Source: Streptomyces ortus (lineage in GTDB: Bacteria > Actinomycetota > Actinomycetes > Streptomycetales > Streptomycetaceae). From it: DNA of 64,000 nt. The notes under the pieces are model-generated. The model had not been told where the DNA came from and did no database searches. It saw only the letters and a program-made list of their open reading frames with translations. The stretch lies in the NCBI RefSeq assembly GCF_026341275.1, contig NZ_JAIFZO010000002.1, forward strand, positions 2,333,264 through 2,397,263, in the 5' to 3' direction. Below, one piece after another: positions 51,766 through 61,259 of the stretch; position 1 is the first letter of the stretch, and each line of letters begins with the position of its first letter. Position numbers and translations under genes: made by a program.

Positions 51766-53462
51766 AGGAGCGCCGCCACGATCGGGCCGGCCGTCTCGCC
51801 GCCGTGGCCGCCCTGCTGCACCACGCCCGCGGCGGCCAGATCGCCCTTCCAGGCTGTGAACCAGCCATTGGGCTTCTTCTGGTTGTCGACCTCCGCGGAA
51901 CCGGTCTTGGCCCCGAAGTCCGGGCCGAGCCCGGCCATGGCCTCGGCCGCCGTACCGGCCGCGGCCGTGTACTGCAGAAGCTCCTTCAGCTGGGCCTGGG
52001 TGTCGGCCGACAGCGAACGCGACCCCTTCGCGAGCGTCCGGTCGTCGACGCTCGCGGGCACCAGATAGGGCTGATGGAACGTGCCCGTCTTGGCCGTGGC
52101 GACGACCGACGCCATGTTCAGCGGGTTCATCCGCACCCCGCCCTGCCCGATCAGCGAGGCCGCCTTCTGGGCCTGCGACTGCACCGGCACCGAACCGTCG
52201 AAGGTCGGCACGCCGATCGCCCAGTTGTCCATGCCGAGGCCGAACACCTGCTGGGCCTGCTTGGTCAGGTCGTCGTCGCTCAGCTTCTTGGCCTGGCTGA
52301 TGAAGGCGGTGTTGCAGGAGCGCGCGAAGCTCGCCTTGAACGTGCCGCCCTTGATCTGGAACTTGTCGTCGTTCTGGAACTTCCAGCCGCCGTACGTCGA
52401 GTACTTCGGGCAGGGGTGCTCCTTGTTCACCGACGCCAGCCCCTTCTCGATGAGCAGCGAGGCCGTGACGATCTTCATCGTCGAGCCGGGGGCCAGCGAG
52501 CCCTGGAAGGCGGTGTTGAAGCCGTGCCCCGAGTTCGCGACGGCCAGGATCTCCCCGGTCGACGGCCTGATCATGACCGCCGACGCCTTGGACTTCGCGG
52601 CCACCTGCTGCTCGGCGGTCGCCTGCAGGGCCGGGCTGAGCGTCGTACGGACCGTGCCGGGCGTGCCCTTGCTCAGCTCCAGCAGGGTCTTGTCCGGGTT
52701 CTTGTCGGCGGCGTCCGTCTTCTTCGCGGTGTCGGCGCCCTTGCCGCCCTCGGCGTCCTCGGAGCCGGCGCGGATCACCCGCAGCTCGACGCCCGCCTTG
52801 CCGCCGGCCTTCTTGCCGTACTTCTCCCGAAGACCGTCGAGGACCGTCCCGAGGGAGGGGTACTTGGCGGTGGTCAGCTCGCCGCCGTCCCGGTCCAGCG
52901 CCTTGACCGGAGGCGTACCCGCCTCGCCGGTGACCAGCTTGTCGCCGTCCTCCAGCTCCGGGTGCACGACCGCCGCATGCCAGTCGACCAGCGGTTTCCC
53001 GTCCTTGGCGCGACGCACGACGGTCAGCTCGGACTCGTACGCGAGAGGCTTGCTCAGGGTCTTGTACGCGACCGTGCCCTTGACGGCGAACGGCACGGCG
53101 TCACCGGAGCGCTTCTTGGCGGTGAGCGTCACATCCTCGATGTGCGCCTCCTTGCCGTAGCCGGTGAGCAGGGTGCGCGCCGCCGTGGTGTCGTTCGTCG
53201 CCGCGGCGGCCTTGGCGACGTCACCGCTCTGCCAGGCCGTGAGGAACGCCTTGGCCGTCGACTTCACCTCGGCCGCCGACAGCGGGCCGCTCTTCACGGG
53301 CTTCGCGTCGGAGGCGGAGCCCGCGTCGGCCGCCGCTCCGCCGCCGTACAGGGCGTACACGCCGAACCCCGCGCCGCCGACGACGACGGCGATCATCCCG
53401 CCGATGACGGCGGGCTTCGTCCTCGTCCTGCCGCGCTCAGGTGCGCGCCTTCTGTTCCCCAC
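51750..53462 (-). CDS. penicillin-binding transpeptidase
   Basis: This 570-aa class B-like PBP cross-links peptidoglycan outside the membrane. A basic N-terminus precedes a single membrane anchor (about 19-42, VIGGMIAVVVGGAGFGVYAL). An NTF2-like MecA_N domain lies at about 55-170. The transpeptidase has Ser327 in GSTMK, SCN at 382-384, and KTGS starting at Lys519. An insertion near 235-260 is Asp/Lys-rich. The neighbouring gene at 53685 is a paralogue, so the pair arose by tandem duplication. The ssgE gene converges on its end. Confidence 0.92.
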   Translation of the reverse strand: MGNRRRAPERGRTRTKPAVIGGMIAVVVGGAGFGVYALYGGGAAADAGSASDAKPVKSGPLSAAEVKSTAKAFLTAWQSGDVAKAAAATNDTTAARTLLTGYGKEAHIEDVTLTAKKRSGDAVPFAVKGTVAYKTLSKPLAYESELTVVRRAKDGKPLVDWHAAVVHPELEDGDKLVTGEAGTPPVKALDRDGGELTTAKYPSLGTVLDGLREKYGKKAGGKAGVELRVIRAGSEDAEGGKGADTAKKTDAADKNPDKTLLELSKGTPGTVRTTLSPALQATAEQQVAAKSKASAVMIRPSTGEILAVANSGHGFNTAFQGSLAPGSTMKIVTASLLIEKGLASVNKEHPCPKYSTYGGWKFQNDDKFQIKGGTFKASFARSCNTAFISQAKKLSDDDLTKQAQQVFGLGMDNWAIGVPTFDGSVPVQSQAQKAASLIGQGGVRMNPLNMASVVATAKTGTFHQPYLVPASVDDRTLAKGSRSLSADTQAQLKELLQYTAAAGTAAEAMAGLGPDFGAKTGSAEVDNQKKPNGWFTAWKGDLAAAGVVQQGGHGGETAGPIVAALLKAGS

Positions 53463-53558
53463 GGCTTCCGTTCCTTCGCTGCTTCCCCGACGCCCTACGC
53501 CCTGCCCGGCCCTTACGAGCCCCGGCCCTTTACCAGTCCAGACCCTGGACGCGTCCCA

Positions 53559-53607
53559 GAACTCTACGAGTCCAGAGCCTCCACGAGTTCCGGAACTCTA
53601 CGAGTCC
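53559..53607. repeat. 15-bp direct repeats between the two PBP genes
   Basis: GAACTCTACGAGTCC occurs at 53559-53573 and 53593-53607, with further CGAGTCC-like fragments on both sides, filling the 222-bp spacer 53463-53684. No gene is present in this spacer. Confidence 0.7.
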
Positions 53608-53684
53608 CGCACGCTCCCCGAGTCCCTGCCGGCTCTACTGGAACGAGAGCCACCACCCTAGAGTCCCGGCCTGTGAGGGTGAGT

Positions 53685-55319
53685 TCAGCCGCCCGTCCGT
53701 AGCACAGCTGCGACAATCGGACCCGCCGCGTCCCCTCCGTGGCCGCCCTCCTCCGTCATGGCCGCGGCAGCGATGTCGCCCCGGTAACCGGTGAACCAGC
53801 TGTTGGACGTCTCCTGGCCGTCGACCTCGGCGGAGCCGGTCTTGGCGCCGATGTCACCGCCGAGCCCGGCCATGGCCTGCGCGCCGGTACCGCTGGTCGC
53901 GGTGAGCCGCATCATCTGCTTCAGCTGGCCGGAGGTGCCGGACGGCAGACCGCGGGCGGTGGCCATCTCGCGGTCGTCGAGCTTCGGCGACACCAGATAG
54001 GGCTGGCGGAACGTGCCCGTGATCGCGGTCGCCGTGACCGAGGCCATGTTCAGCGGGTTCATCTGGACGTCGCCCTGGCCGATCGCGTTGGCCGCGCGGT
54101 TCGGGCCGCCGGACGCGGGGACGCTGCCGTCGAAGGAGACGATGCCCGTCTTCCAGTCCTTGCCCAGACCGAACCGCTCCTGCGCCTCGGTGGTGAGCGA
54201 CTCGTCCGTGAGCGGGCGCTCGTCGGAGCCGTCGATGAGCTTGATGAAGGCCGTGTTGCACGAGCGCATGAAGCTGTTGGCGAGGGTGGCCTTCTCGTTG
54301 GGCTCCATGCCCGTGAGGTTCTTGAAGGTCTGGCTCTGCCAGGTCGCGGTCGGCGGACAGGGCGCCGGGCTGTTCATCGCGGTCACGCCGTTGTCGATGA
54401 ACATCGCCGCGGTGATGATCTTCATGGTGGAGCCGGGGGCGACCTTGCCCTGGAAGGCCGCGTTGAAGGCGTCCCCCCGGTGGTTGGCGACCGCCAGCAC
54501 CTCTCCGGTGCTGGGCTTCACGGCGACCACCGACGACTCCGCGTACCGCGTGACGGCCTTCTCCGCGGCGGCCTGCGCGCCCGCGCTGATCGTCGTGGGC
54601 AGCTTGCCCGCCTTGCCCTTGGCGAGGGTCACCAGCGTGCTGTCGCCCGCGCTCTCGCTCGCGTGCTGGATCGCGAGCTCGACGCCGGGAGTACCGCCCG
54701 CCTTGTCGCCGTACCGCTCGCGCAGGGTGTCGAGCACGGGCCCGAGGGACGGGTACTTCCCCTTCGTCAGGACGACGCCGTTGCGGTCCACCGCCTCGAT
54801 GGGCGGGCTCGCCGCCTCGCCCGTGACGAGGGTGTCGCCGGTCTTGAGGTCCGGGTGCAGGACGGAGGGCTGCCAGTCGACGAGCGCCCGCCCGGTGGTC
54901 TTCCCGCGCACGACGGCCAGCTCGCTCTTGTAGGCCAGCGGCTTGCTCCTGCCCTCGTACGAGACGGTGGCCGACACCTCGAACGGCACGGTCGCGCCCG
55001 TCGCCGTACCGGGCGTGATCTTCACTTTCCCGATGTGCGCCTGGCCGCCGTAGGCGACGAGGAGTTCCTTGGCGGCCAGGGCGTTGTCCGTCAGGTCCGC
55101 GGCGGTGGCGGCGTCGCCCTGCTCCCAGGCCGCGAAGAACTTCTCCGAGGTCTCCGCGATCTCGTCGTGCGAGGGCGGCCCGGTCTTCTTGGCACCGGTC
55201 GCCGACGATCCGCCGTCCCCGCTGACGGAGCTCACGATGTTGTACGCGCCGTACCCCGCGCCCCCCACCAGCACGGCGAACACCCCGCCGACAATGCCGA
55301 CCTTGACCCCGCTCCGCAT
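53685..55319 (-). CDS. penicillin-binding transpeptidase, tandem paralogue
   Basis: This 544-aa PBP has the same layout as its neighbour: N-terminal anchor (VGIVGGVFAVLVGGAGYGAY), NTF2-like domain and transpeptidase with Ser297 (GSTMK), SCN at 353-355 and KTGS from Lys493. It is shorter in the inter-domain region because it lacks the Asp/Lys-rich insertion. It lies upstream in the same orientation, probably the first gene of the pair. In Streptomyces this type is linked to sporulation-stage wall synthesis; that is inference from neighbouring ssgE. Confidence 0.92.
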   Translation of the reverse strand: MRSGVKVGIVGGVFAVLVGGAGYGAYNIVSSVSGDGGSSATGAKKTGPPSHDEIAETSEKFFAAWEQGDAATAADLTDNALAAKELLVAYGGQAHIGKVKITPGTATGATVPFEVSATVSYEGRSKPLAYKSELAVVRGKTTGRALVDWQPSVLHPDLKTGDTLVTGEAASPPIEAVDRNGVVLTKGKYPSLGPVLDTLRERYGDKAGGTPGVELAIQHASESAGDSTLVTLAKGKAGKLPTTISAGAQAAAEKAVTRYAESSVVAVKPSTGEVLAVANHRGDAFNAAFQGKVAPGSTMKIITAAMFIDNGVTAMNSPAPCPPTATWQSQTFKNLTGMEPNEKATLANSFMRSCNTAFIKLIDGSDERPLTDESLTTEAQERFGLGKDWKTGIVSFDGSVPASGGPNRAANAIGQGDVQMNPLNMASVTATAITGTFRQPYLVSPKLDDREMATARGLPSGTSGQLKQMMRLTATSGTGAQAMAGLGGDIGAKTGSAEVDGQETSNSWFTGYRGDIAAAAMTEEGGHGGDAAGPIVAAVLRTGG

Positions 55320-55486
55320 TCGCGTCCCCTCCCCGATCTTCCCCGTGCACCGTTCTGAACGCGTTCAGAACGGTGTCCCTGCGTCGCACTGTATGCGGGG
55401 AGAGTGACGGATGGGGGTGCTGTTCCCCGATCGTTAGGCGCGTGGGCCCCGGTTGCCGGACGGTACGGGCCGACGCCGGCCGAGTG

Positions 55487-55960
55487 TCAGGCGGCGCACG
55501 CCCGCGCGATCGCGAGGCCGTCCTCGTAGAGGTGGTGCCGGGTGATGCGACCGCCCTCGACGGTGAGACGCAGCGCGAACGGCCCCTCGAAGGACTTCCC
55601 CGTCGTCCGTACGGTCCCCGAGAGATGCCCCATAAGGACGGCGTCGGCGCCATCGACGAGGAAGACGTCGACGGAGGCACGCGCGTCCTCGGCCACGGTG
55701 TGCTCCGCCAACTCCGTGAACTGCGCGGCGCATTCGGCGGCGGTGGACCGCGGCCGGATCCACGGCACGGTGGGATTCGGGGCGAGCATCCAGTCGACGC
55801 GGTCGGCGAACAGCTCGACGAGCCGCCCGGTGTCCCCGGCGACCCGAGCGGCGATGAACTCCTCCACGACGGCCCGGGTGGCCGCCGAGGCGGAGGGGAC
55901 GCCACCGACCGAGCCGGCTGGGGCGACGACTGGGGTGCCGCCGGCGGACGTGACAGACAT
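55487..55960 (-). CDS. SnoaL/NTF2-like protein
   Basis: This 157-aa protein has a cone-shaped NTF2-like fold: RAVVEEFIAARVAGDTGRLV helix, then FADRVDWMLAP, and a closing strand FALRLTVEGGRITRHHLYED. SnoaL relatives are isomerases, cyclases or binding proteins; no catalytic residue can be assigned. GAGGAGATC precedes ATG 55960, directly after a hexanucleotide tandem array in the 5' leader. Confidence 0.8.
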   Translation of the reverse strand: MSVTSAGGTPVVAPAGSVGGVPSASAATRAVVEEFIAARVAGDTGRLVELFADRVDWMLAPNPTVPWIRPRSTAAECAAQFTELAEHTVAEDARASVDVFLVDGADAVLMGHLSGTVRTTGKSFEGPFALRLTVEGGRITRHHLYEDGLAIARACAA

Positions 55961-55973
55961 GACGATCTCCTCG

Positions 55974-56027
55974 CGACTGCGACTGCGACTGCGACTGGGC
56001 CTGGGCCTGGGCCTGGGCCTGCGACTG
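55974..56027. repeat. nine-unit hexanucleotide microsatellite
   Basis: Four CGACTG units are followed by four GGCCTG units and one CGACTG. The array lies in the 5' leader of the SnoaL-like gene, ending about 13 bp from its ATG and abutting its ribosome-binding site. Copy-number change would alter leader length by 6 bp. Confidence 0.9.
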
Positions 56028-56151
56028 ACGGGGCCCGGGGCCCGGCGGGGCCCCGTCGATGCGCCTGATCCTGCCGGGGGCGGGGAGAGCGGTCGATTAC
56101 TCCAGGGGTAATCCGGGACTAATCCGGGAGTAATCCGGGGGCGAGGGGCGT

Positions 56152-56508
56152 TCAGCCGAGTTCGTTCGTGTTGCGTTCCACGAGTCCCCAGAGCTCCCGG
56201 TCCTCGCCCCTCGGGTCAGGAAGTCTCACCGCGCCCGCGCGGACGAGCAGCTTGCGCAGTTCCGTGTCGTCGAACCCGTCACCGAGCCGCTTCTTGATCA
56301 CACCGAACGTCCGCTTCTTGAAGTCGGTGTGCATGAGGAGCCTGCGGATCGCGGCTTCGGCCATGTACTCGGTGCGCAGGTCCTCGCGCTTGAGCTCGAC
56401 CGCCTGCTTGGCCTGCAGGCGGGCGATGGAGATCGACGCAACGACCGTGAGAACGCCGACGACCAGAGACACGCCCGCGGCTATGAGAGCCACTTTGCCG
56501 TCACTCAT
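56152..56508 (-). CDS. small membrane-anchored protein
   Basis: This is a 118-aa protein with one N-terminal helix (LIAAGVSLVVGVLTVVASIS). A charged helix follows (ARLQAKQAVELKREDLRTEY) and then a compact C-terminal domain (FDDTELRKLLVRAGAVRLPD). ATG 56508. It resembles the 24207-24653 protein in topology only. Family unknown. Confidence 0.75.
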   Translation of the reverse strand: MSDGKVALIAAGVSLVVGVLTVVASISIARLQAKQAVELKREDLRTEYMAEAAIRRLLMHTDFKKRTFGVIKKRLGDGFDDTELRKLLVRAGAVRLPDPRGEDRELWGLVERNTNELG

Positions 56509-56634
56509 GGCCGAGAAGATAGCGCGCTGTTCGCGGCGCGTCCCGGCCAGGACGTGGACGGGACCGAAACGGAGAGGGCGCGGCAGATCGCCGCGCCCTC
56601 CCGGCTGTCCGGCCGGCCGTCTGGACCCAGGTGC

Positions 56635-58377
56635 CTAGACCCAGGTGTCCAGCCACATCCGCGACCGCCACGAGTCGATGGGGATCGCCTGGCCCGTGTA
56701 GATCGGCCAGAAGTAGATGAAGTTCCAGGCGATCAGGAGGACCAGGACGCCTGTGGCCGCCGCGCCGACCACCCGGCGGCGTTCCGTGGCGCCCGGGGGG
56801 CCCAGCATCGCGCCGATCATCATCGCCACCGCCAGGCACAGGAAGGGGAGGAAGACGATCGCGTAGAAGAAGAAGATCGTGCGTTCCTGGTAGAGGAACC
56901 ACGGGACGTAACCCGCCGCGATGCCGCAGGCGATCGCGCCCGCCCGCCAGTCGCGGCGGAAGAGCCAGCGCCACAGGATGTACAGGATCGCGAAGGCCGC
57001 GGCCCACCACAGGAGCGGGGTGCCGAGAGCCAGTACCTCGCGTGCGCACTTCTCGCCCGCGTCCGTCGGGCAGCCGTCCTTGCCGGGCAGCGGCGACTCG
57101 TAGAAGTACGAGACCGGGCGGCCCGTGACGATCCAGCTCCACGGGTTCGACTGGTACGTGTGCGGGGAGTGCAGGCCGACATGGAAGTCGTACACCTGCG
57201 TCTCGTAGTGCCACAGACTGCGCCACCAGTCGGGGAACAGCCAGGACCACTCGCTGGTGCGGCCGTCGGCGGTGGCCCAGTTGCGGTAGTAGCCGCCCTT
57301 GCCGTCGGTGCCCGACAGGAACCAGCCCGTCCAGGACAGGAGGTACGTGACGATCGCCACCGGGACCGTCGAGAGGAACGCCCAGCCCACATCGCGCCGC
57401 AGGACCGCCCGGTAGGGGCGGCGCGCGCCCGCCACCCGCCGCGAGCCGACGTCCCACAGGACCGTCAGCAGGCCGAACGCGACAAGGATGTAGAGGCCGT
57501 TCCACTTCGTGCCGATGGCGAGGCCGAGCAGCAGGCCGGCCGCCAGGCGCCAGGGGCGAAGGCCCAGGCGGGTGGTCGTCGCGGTGTGGGAGTCCGGGCG
57601 TACGAGCCCGTCGGCGTCCGGTGGGAGGGCCGCGGCGAGCCGTTCCCTGGCCTTGTCGCGGTCGATGAGCAGGCAGCCGAACGCCGCGAGGACGAAGAAC
57701 ATCAGCACCAGGTCGAGCAGCGCCGTGCGGCTCATCACGAAGTGCAGGCCGTCCACGGCCATCAGGGCGCCCGCCAGGCACCCGAGGAAGGTGGAACGGA
57801 ACAGGCGGCGGCCGATGCGGCACAGCATCAGCACGGACAGCGTGCCGAGCAGCGCCGTCATGAACCGCCAGCCGAACGGCGTGAACCCGAACATCCACTC
57901 GCCGAGCCCGATGACGTACTTGCCGACCGGCGGGTGCACCACGTAGGCGGCGTCCGTCGGGATACGGATGCTCCCGCCGTGCTGCAGGACCACGTCGTTG
58001 GCGTCCTTGGCCCAGTTGACCTCGAACCCGCGGTGGATGAGCGCCCAGGCGTCCTTGGCGTAGTACGTCTCGTCGAATATCACCGCCTTTGGGCTGCCCA
58101 GGTTCCAGAACCGCATCACGCCCGCCAGCAGCGTGATGAGCAGCGGGCCGCCCCACGCCGACCAGCGGACGATGCGTTCGGCGGCCTCCTGGCGGAGCCC
58201 GATCGCCGCCCACAGACGTGGGCCGGGCTCGGTGTACGCGGGCACGAGGCGGTCGCGGACGTCGTCTCTGGATCCGGCCGCGTAGCCGAACCTGCGCAGC
58301 CGCTGCTGCCACGACGGCCGCTGCTCTTCGACGCCCTGTCCCTGCCGGGTGTCCGTGGAGGACGCGGTACTTGTCAC
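56635..58377 (-). CDS. protein O-mannosyltransferase (GT39)
   Basis: This protein of about 580 aa is a polytopic enzyme that transfers mannose from polyprenyl-phosphate mannose to secreted proteins. The first luminal loop holds the catalytic acidic motif VIFDETYYAKDAWALI and HGGSIRIPTDAAYVVHPPVG. About ten membrane helices follow. The conserved FYESPLP...PWSWI region lies in the large loop. GTG 58377 is used as start, divergent from rsmI at 58440 with 62 bp between. Longer frames upstream overlap rsmI and are not used. Actinomycete Pmt also affects phage sensitivity, as known for S. coelicolor phiC31. Confidence 0.93.
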   Translation of the reverse strand: MTSTASSTDTRQGQGVEEQRPSWQQRLRRFGYAAGSRDDVRDRLVPAYTEPGPRLWAAIGLRQEAAERIVRWSAWGGPLLITLLAGVMRFWNLGSPKAVIFDETYYAKDAWALIHRGFEVNWAKDANDVVLQHGGSIRIPTDAAYVVHPPVGKYVIGLGEWMFGFTPFGWRFMTALLGTLSVLMLCRIGRRLFRSTFLGCLAGALMAVDGLHFVMSRTALLDLVLMFFVLAAFGCLLIDRDKARERLAAALPPDADGLVRPDSHTATTTRLGLRPWRLAAGLLLGLAIGTKWNGLYILVAFGLLTVLWDVGSRRVAGARRPYRAVLRRDVGWAFLSTVPVAIVTYLLSWTGWFLSGTDGKGGYYRNWATADGRTSEWSWLFPDWWRSLWHYETQVYDFHVGLHSPHTYQSNPWSWIVTGRPVSYFYESPLPGKDGCPTDAGEKCAREVLALGTPLLWWAAAFAILYILWRWLFRRDWRAGAIACGIAAGYVPWFLYQERTIFFFYAIVFLPFLCLAVAMMIGAMLGPPGATERRRVVGAAATGVLVLLIAWNFIYFWPIYTGQAIPIDSWRSRMWLDTWV

Positions 58378-58439
58378 CGCGCCATCGTAGGGAACAGGTC
58401 TGTGTGAGTCCCGCGGGCCGCCCCTGCGAGGATGTAAAC

Positions 58440-59315
58440 GTGACAGGAACCGGTGGAACCGCGGCAGGAACCCTCGTACTCGCAGGAACGCCCATCGGGG
58501 ACATCGCGGACGCACCGCCCCGGCTCGCGGCGGAGCTGGCGGGGGCCGACGTCATCGCCGCCGAGGACACCCGGCGGCTGCGGCGGCTGACCCAGGGCCT
58601 CGACGTCCAGCCGACCGGACGCGTCGTGTCCTACTTCGAGGGCAACGAGTCCGCGCGTACGCCGGAACTGGTCGAGGCACTGGTCGGGGGCGCGCGCGTG
58701 CTGCTCGTGACCGACGCCGGGATGCCGTCCGTGTCCGACCCCGGTTACCGGCTCGTCGCCGCCGCCGTCGAGAAGGACATCAGGGTCACGGCCGTCCCCG
58801 GCCCGTCCGCCGTGCTCACCGCGCTGGCGCTGTCCGGGCTGCCCGTCGACCGGTTCTGCTTCGAGGGATTCCTGCCGCGCAAGGCCGGCGAACGGCTCTC
58901 GCGGCTGCGGGAGGTCGAGGGCGAACGGCGCACCCTCGTCTTCTTCGAGGCCCCGCACCGGCTCGACGACACGCTCGCCGCGATGGCCGAGGTGTTCGGC
59001 GCCGAGCGGCGGGCCGCCGTCTGCCGCGAGCTGACGAAGACGTACGAGGAGGTCAAGCGCGGGTCGGTCGGGGAACTCGCCGCCTGGGCCGCGGAGGGTG
59101 TACGCGGCGAGATCACCGTCGTCGTCGAGGGCGCCCCGGAGAAGACCGAGGTGCTCGACGCCGGCGAACTGGTGCGCAGGGTGCGGGTGCGCGAGGAGGC
59201 GGGGGAGCGGCGCAAGGAGGCGATCGCCGCCGTCGCGGCGGACGCGGGCGTGCCCAAGCGGGAGGTCTTCGACGCGGTCGTCGCGGCGAAGAACGCCGAA
59301 CGCGCTGCCCCGTGA
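58440..59315 (+). CDS. rsmI: 16S rRNA (cytidine1402-2'-O)-methyltransferase
   Basis: This 291-aa SAM-dependent enzyme modifies C1402 in the ribosomal decoding centre. Tetrapyrrole-methylase fold motifs are present: LVLAGTPIGDIADAP, EDTRRLRRL, SYFEGNE, LVTDAGMPSVSDPGYRLV and PGPSAVLTALALSGL. GAGGA at 58428-58432 precedes GTG 58440. It diverges from the mannosyltransferase. Normal length for the family. Confidence 0.95.
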   Translation: MTGTGGTAAGTLVLAGTPIGDIADAPPRLAAELAGADVIAAEDTRRLRRLTQGLDVQPTGRVVSYFEGNESARTPELVEALVGGARVLLVTDAGMPSVSDPGYRLVAAAVEKDIRVTAVPGPSAVLTALALSGLPVDRFCFEGFLPRKAGERLSRLREVEGERRTLVFFEAPHRLDDTLAAMAEVFGAERRAAVCRELTKTYEEVKRGSVGELAAWAAEGVRGEITVVVEGAPEKTEVLDAGELVRRVRVREEAGERRKEAIAAVAADAGVPKREVFDAVVAAKNAERAAP

Positions 59316-59776
59316 CGAGGGCCCAGCCCTCCCTGAACGACCTTGGGGACGGCCCCCTGAGAGACACCCCGAGTGGCCCCCGAGTGGCCCCCGAGCGGCC
59401 CCCTGGGTGACCTTCCGAGTACCCCCTGAGTGACCTTCCGGGCGGCCTCCCGGAGAGTCTGCGCGGCCTTCTGCGCGACCCCCCTCGTCATGCGCGAATG
59501 AGTGCTTGACCTGCTGGAAGAGTGTGGGGCCGGTTCCGTACAGGGAGCGCGTGTGTCCTCAGGGGAGCGCACGATTTCACAGGGGAGCGCACCGGCCCAT
59601 GCGCTCGTAAAGGACCGCCGCCGAAAGCAAAGCCCCGACCCGGAATCGAGGGCCGTCCGACAAGGATCGGCCAAGACGGCTCCAACACTCGACAGGTCCG
59701 GTGCATTCACGTCGGCGGAGGCGTCCACTGGAGGAAGGACAGACCCGTCCTCGTCCAGCGGACAAGAGGAGCTGGC
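59316..59776. other. 461-bp gap with three 11-bp tandem repeats
   Basis: CCGAGTGGCCC at 59369-59379 and 59380-59390, followed by CCGAGCGGCCC at 59391-59401, then two copies of a GACCTTCCG motif near 59409 and 59433. No gene is supported in this stretch. The region may contain the rsmI terminator and the promoter of the zinc-ribbon gene. Confidence 0.55.
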
Positions 59777-60274
59777 ATGAGTGAGATCGCAGGGCAGCCC
59801 GGCCGGATCGCCGGCGGACCCGTACCCCGCCCCGACGCCGTCGCGGCCACCGACACCGTCCACGAGTCGTATTCCTTCGCCTGTATGCGCTGTGGCCACG
59901 GCTGGGAGCAGTCGTACGAGATCGAGCACCACTTCGACCACGAGGGAGCCGAGTTCGTGACGTACGTGGCGGACGGCCTGGTCGTGCCGTCGCCACTGAG
60001 CCGCCCGAGCTGTGTGAACTGCGACGGGCACGTCGTGCGCATCATGCGCGCCGGCCAGGTGTCCTCGGCGCAGAACTCGATGCGCCGCGCGCTGTCCGTA
60101 CCGCCGATGAAGCGCGCCCCGGCGGCTTCGGGGACGACGTCCGAGACGTCCGCGGACCCGGCACAGGCGCCGGAGGTGGCCCGGCTGGCGGAGACGGCGG
60201 CGCTGCCCAAGGCCGACCACCACTGGCACCTCTCCGATCTGCTGCACCCGTTCCACCACCGCAAGGCGGGGTGA
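59777..60274 (+). CDS. zinc-ribbon-like protein of unknown function
   Basis: This is a 165-aa protein. Cys pairs CMRCGHGW (about 36-43) and CVNCDGHV (about 79-86) form a four-cysteine zinc ribbon around a strand-rich core with EIEHHFDHEG. The tail is Ala/Thr-rich and ends in a His-rich DHHWHLSDLLHPFHHRK. AAGAGGAG precedes ATG 59777. I know similar Streptomyces proteins of unassigned function. No enzymatic motif is visible. Confidence 0.8.
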   Translation: MSEIAGQPGRIAGGPVPRPDAVAATDTVHESYSFACMRCGHGWEQSYEIEHHFDHEGAEFVTYVADGLVVPSPLSRPSCVNCDGHVVRIMRAGQVSSAQNSMRRALSVPPMKRAPAASGTTSETSADPAQAPEVARLAETAALPKADHHWHLSDLLHPFHHRKAG

Positions 60275-60303
60275 CTCCCGGGCACCCCGGCTCCCGGCAC
60301 GGG

Positions 60304-60352
60304 CGCCGGGTCCCACCTCGCGGACCGCTTCCCCGCGAGGCGGGACCCGGCG
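60304..60352. terminator. long G/C-rich hairpin terminator
   Basis: The 20-nt arms 60304-60323 and 60333-60352 pair with one mismatch and leave a 9-nt loop. No U-tract follows, as common in Streptomyces. It lies 30 bp after the zinc-ribbon gene and 38 bp before the tatD start. Confidence 0.85.
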
Positions 60353-60389
60353 TTCCATCGCCGAGCAGCCCCCTTCGTAGGATCGGGGT

Positions 60390-61259
60390 ATGCCTTCCCA
60401 CGCCGAAGCCCCGCCCCTGCCGGACCCCCTGAGGGTGCCGGTCGCCGACTCGCACACCCATCTCGACATGCAGTCCGGCACGGTCGAGGAGACCCTCGCC
60501 AAGGCAGCGTCGGTCGGCGTGACGACGGTCGTGCAGGTGGGCTGCGATCTGAAGGGTTCGCGCTGGGCGGCCGAGACGGCCGCCGCGTACGACGCCGTCC
60601 ACGCGACCGTCGCCCTTCACCCGAACGAGGCCCCCCGCATCGTGCACGGGGATCCCGACAACTGGTCGCGGCAGGGCGCCCGGGAGGGCGGTGGCGCGGG
60701 CGCGCTGGACGAGGCGCTCGCCGAGATCGACCGGCTGGCCGCACTGCCCCAGGTCAAGGGCGTCGGAGAGACCGGCCTCGACCACTTCCGCACCGGACCC
60801 GAGGGCATCGCCGCCCAGGAGCGCTCGTTCCGCGCCCACATCGAGATCGCCAAGCGGCACGGCAGGACGCTGGTCATCCACGACCGGGACGCCCACGCCG
60901 ACGTGTTGCGGATCCTCAAGGAGGAGGGCGCGCCCGAGCGGACCGTCTTCCACTGCTACTCCGGCGACGCGGAGATGGCGGCGGTCTGCGCCCGCGCCGG
61001 CTACTACATGTCGTTCGCCGGGAACATGACCTTCAAGAACGCCCAGCCGCTGCGCGACGCCCTCGCCGTGGCGCCGCTGGAACTCGTCCTCGTCGAGACC
61101 GACGCGCCCTTCCTGACGCCCGTCCCGTACCGCGGACGGCCCAACGCCCCTTATCTCATTCCGGTCACGGTCCGCGCCATGGCCGCCGTGCGGGGGCTGG
61201 ACGAGGACGCGCTGGCGACAGCGCTCTCGGCGAACACCGCCCGCGCGTTCGATTACTGA
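60390..61259 (+). CDS. tatD: TatD-family metal-dependent DNase/hydrolase
   Basis: This 289-aa amidohydrolase-fold nuclease has all metal ligands visible: DSHTHLDM (HxH), GETGLDHF (Glu), TLVIHDRDAH (His), VFHCYSGD (His) and ETDAPFL (Asp). The closing NAPYLIPVTV is typical. TatD enzymes act on DNA in 3'-5' exonuclease reactions during repair. ATG 60390. It precedes the rpf-rsmA-ispE cluster, as in other actinomycetes. Confidence 0.92.
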   Translation: MPSHAEAPPLPDPLRVPVADSHTHLDMQSGTVEETLAKAASVGVTTVVQVGCDLKGSRWAAETAAAYDAVHATVALHPNEAPRIVHGDPDNWSRQGAREGGGAGALDEALAEIDRLAALPQVKGVGETGLDHFRTGPEGIAAQERSFRAHIEIAKRHGRTLVIHDRDAHADVLRILKEEGAPERTVFHCYSGDAEMAAVCARAGYYMSFAGNMTFKNAQPLRDALAVAPLELVLVETDAPFLTPVPYRGRPNAPYLIPVTVRAMAAVRGLDEDALATALSANTARAFDY

